From Eumeta japonica (taxonomy: Eukaryota; Arthropoda; Insecta; Lepidoptera; Psychidae), in NCBI GenBank assembly GCA_005406025.1, contig BGZK01001402.1, positions 62,001 through 126,000 on the forward strand: a stretch of DNA of 64,000 nt, given 5' to 3'. Below are positions 57,146 through 64,000 of this stretch, in pieces. A program made the position numbers and the translations under genes. The notes beneath the pieces were generated by a model that saw nothing but the letters and a program-made list of their open reading frames with translations, ran no database searches and was not told where the DNA came from. The stretch's first letter is position 1; each line of letters opens with the position of its first letter.

Positions 57146-57290
57146 ACTGAAGTCAAATTCAAATAAAAAAATATCTGTTTTTCATAAATTATTCCATAAC
57201 ATTTGAAATACGTTATGTTGTTAATTTACCATTCGTTCGGAAGGCAGTTTTTTCTCAGCAAGAAAGAGCAAGAAATTTGAGGATTATTAT
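57146..57290 (-). mobile_element. CR1-like LINE 3' UTR fragment
   Basis: AAGTCAAATTCAAATAAA, ACATTTGAAATACGTTATG and CATTCGTTCGGAAGGCAGTTT correspond one by one to the tail and 3' UTR of the copy at 4797. No ORF remains. Confidence 0.7.
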
Positions 57291-57734
57291 TATTCTTTGA
57301 TAAGATTAGAATTTTTATTATTATTAAATAAACGAATTACAAAAACATATAAATGACGTTTGGTCAAACAGTTTTAGAGAAAGTTATTGAAATTGTATTT
57401 TTGAAGTGATGTTTTCACTTTAAAATTAAATTCAATTATATTTATAGGCACATGAGGCGATTTTTGAACGAGTAAAATACGACGAGTTTGCGTCACCGCC
57501 ATGTTGATCAGTGACATGTTTAATAATGGCACAATATTCCAAAATATTCAACGCGTCTTGAGCGATTTTATAGTAATGTAGTATATGTGAAAACTTCTTT
57601 ATGCATGTTGGGCAATTTAATTTTATTCGAATATAACTTTGTTATATGTAGTAGGTAGGTCCGCGGCCAACTCGACTGCAGCACGGACGTGGCCCAGCTC
57701 GCCCGGCGAGACACCGCACTCTCGCAGAATACGA
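57291..57734. other. No recognised gene
   Basis: GTGAAAACTTCTTTATG at 57587 resembles the inverted Gypsy LTR end seen at 47196. A GC patch with CCCGGCGAGACACCG lies at 57660-57720. Confidence 0.35.
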
Positions 57735-57868
57735 ATTGAAAATATTTTCATTTTATAGGTTACAAGATAACACTTGAAAAACGTCATCATATTTTGTGAA
57801 TTTACACTCTATAGTCGTTCGAAAAGCAGTTTCCCTTCAAGAAGAACGAGCAAGAAAATTAAGGGTAA
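57735..57868 (-). mobile_element. CR1-like LINE 3' UTR fragment
   Basis: TTTTCATTTTATAGGTTACA, ATAACACTTGAAAAACGTCATC and CAAGAAGAACGAGCAAGAAA match the copy at 4797 closely. It is truncated before the ORF and abuts a different LINE tail. Confidence 0.7.
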
Positions 57869-57889
57869 TACACACGTTAAGTATTAGCT

Positions 57890-58085
57890 TCCGCTGTTGC
57901 TTTTCGTTCAGTGAATGAGATTTACGGTAGTCCACTCCCTCCTATAGAAAACGGAAGGAATGTTATGTCTAATAATACATATTATATTCCTTCACGAAAA
58001 GTCGGCAACGCGCTGGTGACTTTTTGGGGTTACGAGGTTCTATGAGGGATGGTGACCGTCTTCTACTCTTATACTATAAAAAAAT
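57890..58085 (+). mobile_element. LINE/SINE-type 3' end
   Basis: AAAAGTCGGCAACGCGCTGG, GTTACGAGGTTCTATGAGGG and ATGGTGACCGTCTTCTACTC with a following A-run resemble the very common lepidopteran 3' end that runs CGGCAACGC...GGGTGTCCATGGGCGGCGGT...A-run. No ORF remains. Confidence 0.5.
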
Positions 58086-58131
58086 ATGAAGTCACGTCAC
58101 TAGCATCAACATGTCGGTGATGTGTTAGCTC

Positions 58132-58196
58132 AAAGTCAACTTTCCAATATACTGTTACCATTAACACGTTAATAGTATATTGGAAAGTTGTACTTT
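58132..58196. repeat. Hairpin with 21-bp arms
   Basis: CAACTTTCCAATATACTGTTA (58137-58157) and its inverted partner (58170-58190) differ at one position. With one bulge the pairing extends five bases further out. The loop contains TTAACACGTTAA, itself self-complementary. Confidence 0.8.
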
Positions 58197-58199
58197 ATA

Positions 58200-58724
58200 A
58201 AACTCTTAAGGAACCGAATAATAATAAAAAACGTAATGTGTAATATCTGATTGCTTGCAAGAGGTGTATAAGATTCAGGGAGTTTAGTTATTATTTATTG
58301 TGACCTCTGACATATCACTGAACTTTGACATACCGCTGAACTTCGCTCTGGGGCTGAAATACCTACCTGTCTGTTGGGATTAAATTAATTAAGCAATCAA
58401 ATCTCTAATAAGAGGCGCCACCCAGCAGCAAGTGTTGAGAAAGAAAATTTATAAAAATCAATAAATCATAACAATAAGGCACAATGACTAGTAAGTTTCA
58501 CAAAACACTGTGTACAAACTTTTGTATCTTACACGTTCTTTAGGACGATCTATCATTAGAAATCATTATTACATTGCACTCGATTTACTTGTTATATCCT
58601 AGAGATAAATTCTGTTTTCCTTGCTATTTTCTCTCAAAAAAAGACTCCATCAACTTCTGAATTAAAAAAATTATCTTAGATGTAGTTAATGACAGATGAC
58701 AAGTCAATCTAATGTAAAACTAAA
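58200..58724. other. AT-rich stretch, nothing recognised
   Basis: A direct near-repeat of TGACATATCACTGAACTT / TGACATACCGCTGAACTT is at about 58307-58343. Confidence 0.4.
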
Positions 58725-58955
58725 AGACATTTTTTATTTTATTTTTATTTTTATCTAAAAACACACAAAACAGATTACAGCCATTATAAAATTATATGGA
58801 AAAATATGATAAATACATAAGTTGATCTAGATTGTAATCCTTGAATATGTGTACATAGCATGCTTAGAAAAAGGTATATATAACAAAATAAACTAAATAA
58901 AAAAGTGAGAACAAAAATTTACAAAAAAATTTAAAAATAAAACATATAATCCACA

Positions 58956-61723
58956 TTACAAGACTTCGTGTATACTGCGTTTGAAAACAGTAGGTCTGCA
59001 ATCAAATACATCGACATCACCCGCGCCAGCTTCGGCCGTTAGGTCGTTGGACAGACGGGTCATTCTGGTTATAGGATTGTAAAAGGACGTATTGTTTTTG
59101 TATGTTTGTAATGAAAACCTCCTGAATGGTCAAAATGTATGAAGAGTATAACAATACAGCAATAATAATAACGCAGGTGAGTTTATTGAGGAGTGCAAAA
59201 TTTTGTGTAGTCAAATTAGATATATTTGCATACAACGTGTTTCCAGTGATTGTAATTTAAACTCAGAGCATCTTTGAAAATAATTGGTGAAGAAGTGGCC
59301 AAAATTCTGACGAAAAGACAAGATTTTGACACATTTTCTTTGTAAACATTCAATGTGCTGAATATGAGTATTGTAGTGAGGAGACCATATTAAACTACCA
59401 TATTTCAAGATACTTCCAATAAGGCTATAATATATACTTAAAAAACTGTAATACTTTTTAAATTCTATTGTAGACCTTACAACGAATCCAAGCAGCATAT
59501 TAGCCTTTTTGTAATCATAACGTGGCCGGAAGGTAAACTAATCATCAAAAAGAATATCAAAATCCTTAACTACAAATTTACTTTGTAGTATGAAATCCGA
59601 AAGTTGGTATTGTAAATTATTTTGTTGATTCTGTGAGTAAAAGAGATTAAAAAACCTGTTAATATTAAGACCATTTTATTTGTTGAGTATCACGTATATA
59701 GCACCTCCAAATCTTTTTCAAGAGCAGTACAATCGTTTATGTTCCGAATATGAGCGAATATCTTGAGATCATTAGGGTATAGAAGAGGCATGCGTGATTA
59801 GTGAGCAATAAGATCATTAATAAATATGATAAAGAGTATAGGGCCCAAGTGTGAGTCTGGAGGATCTCCAGAACTTAGAAGTATTGGTGCTGAAGTATAA
59901 TTCTTAATGACAACTAATTGGCTACTATTCTTAAGATAAAAGCAAATCCATCTATGTAAATTACCATGAATGCGATAAAATAACAGTTTATTGCACAAGA
60001 TTGAGTGATTAACTTTATCGAACGCCTTAGAAAAAGCTGATACGTGTATACCGTATCAGCTTGTCCGCGTATAGCAAATCCATTGCAAAGAAAACTTTTA
60101 TACTCAAGCAGGTTGGTTATAGTGGAACGATGTTTATTTAAACCATATTGTTTTGAAGACAATACATTTTTCAATCGATTATAGATATGGACGTAGATTA
60201 AGTTTTCTAATAACTAAGCAAAACATTTGTAACCAGATTTGTTAATGGGGACAATATGAGCTGTTTTCCAATATGAAGGAAAGGTTTCAGACGATAGGGA
60301 TTTATTAATTAGTAGGGATAGTGGCATACATAACATCTCTGCACATTTTTCCACAAAGAAAGCTGGGATACTGTCATTGCAGGTCCAGGATCTTTATTCT
60401 TATGAAGTTGCTTAATTTTCTTTAAAATTTCGTCTTTAAAAACAATAATGTTCGCCAGTACTTCACCACTAATGCTGTTGCTGTCTAGATACCTATCAAG
60501 TCCATCAACAGTGTCTTTGTCATAAACTGATCCAAAGTAGTTTGCAAATAGTTCACAGACATGGTGATCATCGTGTGGTGTTCGGTCACCATAAATTATT
60601 GTGTTTGGCATCGAGACATGACCCTTCCTATTATTAATAAATCGCCAGAATGATTTCATATTAACATCAACAGAATCTTCTATAGATGCGACAAAAGTTT
60701 GGTAAAATAAAATTGACTTACATCGAGCACGGAGTAATGAAAAAACATCACATCTCCAGGATTGCCAAATATTTTGTACCTCCTGTGATATTTCTGTTTT
60801 TCGTTTAAGCAACGTATTAGTGCGTGATTGTACCAGACAGGATATTTCTGTAAACAATTACGTGTTAATGGCATATATTTTTTAATTACAGTTTCAAGAG
60901 TACAATAAAAAACCTTAATGCAAACATCGATATCAGGTGACTAAAACCTTTTAAGCTAATCAATATTACTTAAATGTGAGGGAAATTTGTTATAGTCACT
61001 TTTCCTAAAGTTTAGGTGATTATTATTATTAAAAATAAGAAATTTATACGCCTTAGGATATCTAATATCGATACTAAGAGTCGGGTGATGCAAGTCCAAA
61101 CGATACAAACTGTCAACACCTGTAACATTGAGTTAATTAAAACTAACAAGGACTAAATGTAGATATCATTTATTTATGTTGTGGATTGTGTTGAATTGAG
61201 ACATGTGACAAAGTTGCATCAAGTCAACAAGGAGATAAGCCCGTTCTCAACAGGATCAGTGACAGCAAGGGTATAAAAGTAAGCAGAACGCATCTTGTTA
61301 AGTGATGAGTATTGAAATCACCAATCAGCGCAAATTCACTATGTTCCTTAGTGTTCAGAATATTTTTTTGACAGTTATTGTAAAACATAGCAACATTGTC
61401 ATTCGATCAGTGATTGGGCAAATAACATAATAGGATTCCTGTTGTTATTTGGTAATATACTAATCCAAATGTTCTCTATATTATTTTCAGGTTTGACGAA
61501 TAATAAGCAAGGTTTTCTTAGTAGAAATGAGAACATTACCGCCACATTTTTTGTTTACAGAAGTAATGAAACGGTCCCTACGAAAGACGCTATACCACAA
61601 GTCAAACAAATATAGAGTCGTCTAAATTTGTTCCAGTAAGGCATACAACATCATAATTACAATTAAATGCACTAAGATAAAACTCAGCATTTTTAGTTTT
61701 AATTCTATTAACATTTTGATAAT
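58956..61723 (-). pseudogene. LINE ORF2: endonuclease plus reverse transcriptase, broken
   Basis: It starts with 'HYQNVNRIKTKNAEFYLSAF' and 'YDVVCLTGTNLDDSIF'. This is the AP-endonuclease N-terminus, with the catalytic Glu of 'LTET' replaced by Gly (61632-61634). After a decayed middle come 'SFWRFINNRKGHVSMPNTI', 'ELFANYFGSVYD' and 'KKIKQLHKNKDPGPA' (60380-60680), 'PPDSHLGPILFIIFINDLI' (about 59810-59860), the polymerase box as YPND instead of YADD (59768-59779), then 'YYSLIGSILKYGSLIWSPHY' with 'IQHIECLQRKCVK' (59340-59440), and a C-terminal end stopping at 58956. The loss of both catalytic motifs plus frameshifts rules out activity. Confidence 0.75.
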
Positions 61724-61816
61724 GAAAACTAATCTTTTCAAGCAAAAATAACCAAAAGTGGTGAGCCGAAAAGAAAAACTTAAAAGTAACACAATTAAAA
61801 GAAAATAAATAATTAT

Positions 61817-62920
61817 TTATTTGTGCAACTTATTAAGAAAAGCAATGTCTCTCATTTGCAAAGCAGATCCACTGTCGTCCTTACACAAGTACATCTGTCC
61901 AAATTTATTCCAAACATATTTGTAATTGTTATTCCTAGCGTATTTTCTTGCAGCGGCGTGTAGTTGTTTACATTCATGAGAAAGATGTTCCGTAACATAG
62001 ATTCTTCGACTTTTACCAGCAATTTCGACGTGCTTAGAGTTGAGCTTGTTTTCAGAATGAGCCTTGTTGTGGCGATGCGTAGCAGAAAGTACGACAACGT
62101 GGTGGTGGTGAGGTGAAGAATGTTGCGAGGTCTGTCCAACGACGTTTTTTGCGACCCGACGGCAGGCATGAATGTCGGTTTCTAATATGGGGCATTCTAC
62201 AGCTGGGCAAATTTTCTTAAATATAGCCAGAACATTTTCATTGCGGCTTTCAGGTACCGCCTCTATGCACTTCTATGTTGTAAGCTCGTGAATTTTTTTC
62301 TACAGATGAGACCCGGTTATTTAATGATTTAATTTCACTTTGCAGTTTTAGTTGTTCCGCTTCCAAGTTCTTAATTATTATGTTATTTTTATTAATTTTT
62401 AATTAAAAGTCATTCTGCTCTTCTACTCATTGTAGCAGTCTGTCGTATTAGTAAAATCACTCTTAAGAACGAAAATTGCAGAGTTAAATTTAAATGTGAT
62501 CATGGCCTAGACATCGTCTCTTAAAGCAAAGCGTAAAGTTTGCAAGACAGCTGATGTGGAAGCTAATTTTTGATCGAGTAATGCGCTTTCGTTTTCTATG
62601 GTGAGAGGTGCTTCTTTTATAGCTGTATTCTTTTCCATGAGAAAGGACGAGTTATTGTCATGTCGTTAAGCAGATCTACCGACATCGCCGTATCGCCCAT
62701 AGAAGATGAAAATTGTTTACACACCGGTGTGTTCTCATTTCTATTGCGACGTGTGATATTCTCGCAAGAAGGGCAGCGCCAATAACGATTCAAATCATGT
62801 TTGTTAGCAATGTAATAAGTGATTGTCATATTTAAGCATGCATAATGATATTATTTCATGCATGAAAAAACATCGAATTCATTCAAGTCAATTTTACTGT
62901 TACAAGCCAAACAATTCACG
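61817..62920 (-). pseudogene. LINE ORF1: PHD finger, coiled coil and FP-like domain
   Basis: The N-terminal PHD-type finger is readable: 'CLACNSK', 'FSCMK', one stop, 'YHYACLN', then 'NRYWRCPSCEN' (62720-62920), giving the C4-H-C3 pattern. A heptad-like coiled coil follows ('LEAEQLKLQSEIKSLNNRVS', about 62310-62370). After one frameshift the C-terminal part is open for about 145 codons to TAA at 61817: 'FKKICPAVECPI', 'ACRRVAKN', 'GKSRRIYVTEHLSHECKQLH', 'YKYVWNKFGQMYLCKDD'. The last blocks are those of the FP-like nucleic-acid-binding domain seen in many insect LINE ORF1s. The product would coat element RNA. The longer Met-started frame at 61852-62169 is an out-of-frame shadow. Confidence 0.75.
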
Positions 62921-62935
62921 TCTCGTGGAGGGTAG

Positions 62936-64000
62936 GATCAAATAGTGTCGCGATGAAAAGGTCTTAAGCGCCGTACAAATAGCGTCACTTACGCGTTATC
63001 GTCAACGCAACACTAAAGTTTTAAATAAAATACAATATTTAATAAAATTTACAGTTTATCCACCTACTGCTAATCACTTTTTCACTAGTAGGTATATGAG
63101 GAGATTTTATCAATATTACTGATATATGAAGTAATGTTTGACTCCTACCACTATAAAAACAATTAAAATTGAGGGGCGGTTTTGTTATGATACGTGAAAG
63201 GGCGAGACATTAAAAAGTTTCAAAACAGATGCTTTCAATTTTTTTGTTTTAACGATCTATACAACAAATCGATTCATAATTCAAAAAAAAAGTCAACTTT
63301 AATCGAAATGGATTCTAAGATTATAAAATTATACTACAACATCTCATTCAAAATTTGTCATCAATTTGCCAATTTACGAAAGAAATTCGGATTTCTAAGG
63401 AAACACAAATATGAATTTTGAGGTGGTATAAAATGTGGATTAACAGCATATGCGAAATTTCTATTTTTAAATTTAATTTTATTGCAACATTAGTGTCTTT
63501 TTGTAAAAATTAAGATTTTGAAAACACACTGTCATTTCATAGTTTTTAAATTTTCATTTTCATCGGCAATCCCCAATTACTGCCTTATATCAAAAATCTA
63601 AAAATTTATGACTATTGATTTAATCTATAAACTTCAATACATTTTAAATATTACAAAATAACTTATAGTCGCTCAGTGGTCAAGCACGCTTTCTTTAAAC
63701 AAAATATATCGGATTCAGAATTTGATAACAGACGATTGACGGTAACGTTTAACGGTAGTGCCTCGGGAAGGAAGACTAGCAATCAATTCCAGACGTTGTG
63801 TTGTCATCGGTAACCCTTAACTTACGTCGGTTCAGCGTGGAGGCTTTAAGGCTCTAGTGGCTCTGTTGGGAATAAAGAGAATGTAAGAGGGTACATCTTG
63901 TTAATACATATTGATAACAAAAGTTTCCATCTAATTCCTACCGAAGCAGCAAAAAACAGTAAAACATTTAATGCCTCGATTTCTATTCAGAATTAAGCAC
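62936..64000. other. AT-rich stretch, nothing recognised
   Basis: The 75-codon frame at 63194 is A/T-driven, Lys/Phe-rich and without motif. No other feature was recognised. Confidence 0.4.

Larger units (their letters stand above)
58725..62935 (-). mobile_element. Nearly complete, inactive CR1-group LINE
   Basis: On the minus strand this holds ORF1 (61817-62920), ORF2 (58956-61723) and an A/T-rich 3' end (58725-58955). About 4.2 kb is consistent with a full-length or near full-length element. The ORF1 with a PHD finger, together with the RT wording, suggests the CR1 group rather than Jockey (which carries CCHC knuckles). The exact clade needs alignment. Stops and frameshifts are scattered, and key residues are lost in both catalytic domains. 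Confidence 0.75.

Noticed and set aside
56762..57166. 134-codon plus-strand frame
   Set aside because: Crosses a composition change and runs toward a LINE tail; no recognisable motif.
61852..62169. 105-codon Met-started minus-strand frame
   Set aside because: Out of frame with the ORF1 reading that contains the FP-like blocks and runs to 61817.
1..64000. Homeobox or other developmental gene suggested by the GC-island landscape
   Set aside because: No homeodomain or other host domain could be read in any frame, so no such gene is claimed.
1..64000. CRISPR array, tRNA, rRNA or telomeric repeat
   Set aside because: No regularly spaced short repeats, cloverleaf, rRNA-like block or TTAGG array was seen; the genome is eukaryotic.

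Overview
The window looks like nuclear DNA from an insect, most probably a moth or butterfly. The sequence is AT-rich, has no bacterial-style gene packing, and is full of decayed transposable elements of kinds familiar from Lepidoptera: CR1-like, R1-like and RTE-like LINEs, a RAG1-like Transib, a mariner, a Gypsy remnant, and two repeats bounded by GGGTTCCG-type ends. I found no intact host protein-coding gene. It reads as intergenic or intronic DNA with possible promoter-like islands. No tRNA, rRNA or CRISPR array was recognised.

Layout. 0-8.7 kb: the first of three near-identical copies of a ~455-bp interspersed repeat (1716-2170), then two CR1-like LINE 3' fragments in opposite orientation (4797-6212). 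8.7-11.5 kb: a decayed R1-clade LINE with endonuclease, reverse transcriptase and Zn-knuckle remnants. 13.4-15.3 kb: a GGGTTCCG-type repeat split by a CR1-like insertion. 16.4 kb: another RT scrap. 17.2-19.3 kb: a CpG-rich block with an internal duplication, followed by a promoter-like stretch. 19.9-20.7 kb: remnant of a Transib transposase. 24.0-24.3 kb: a speculative two-exon secreted peptide. 27.3-28.4 kb: an RTE-like RT fragment with an intact YADD. 31.2 and 39.3 kb: copies two and three of the ~455-bp repeat. 34.6-35.0 kb: a TIR element containing a second inverted repeat. 47.1-49.8 kb: a perfect hairpin, a Gypsy integrase tail plus LTR, a GC island and a full-length dead mariner. 50.2-52.6 kb: RTE scraps and a GC-rich coding-like fragment. 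54.2-56.2 kb: a second GGGTTCCG-type repeat carrying ~310-bp tandem units and a LINE endonuclease scrap. 56.3-56.5 kb: a candidate signal-peptide exon. 57.1-58.1 kb: LINE tails. 58.7-62.9 kb: an almost complete dead LINE on the minus strand with PHD finger, coiled coil and FP-like domain (ORF1) and endonuclease/RT (ORF2).

Nothing here works together as a gene system. The interesting content is repeat biology (recent copies, nested and composite elements, strong inverted repeats), a few small candidate secreted-peptide exons that need transcript evidence, and a series of short GC-rich islands in otherwise AT-rich DNA that may be regulatory. All family assignments come from recognising motifs by eye; no database search was run.
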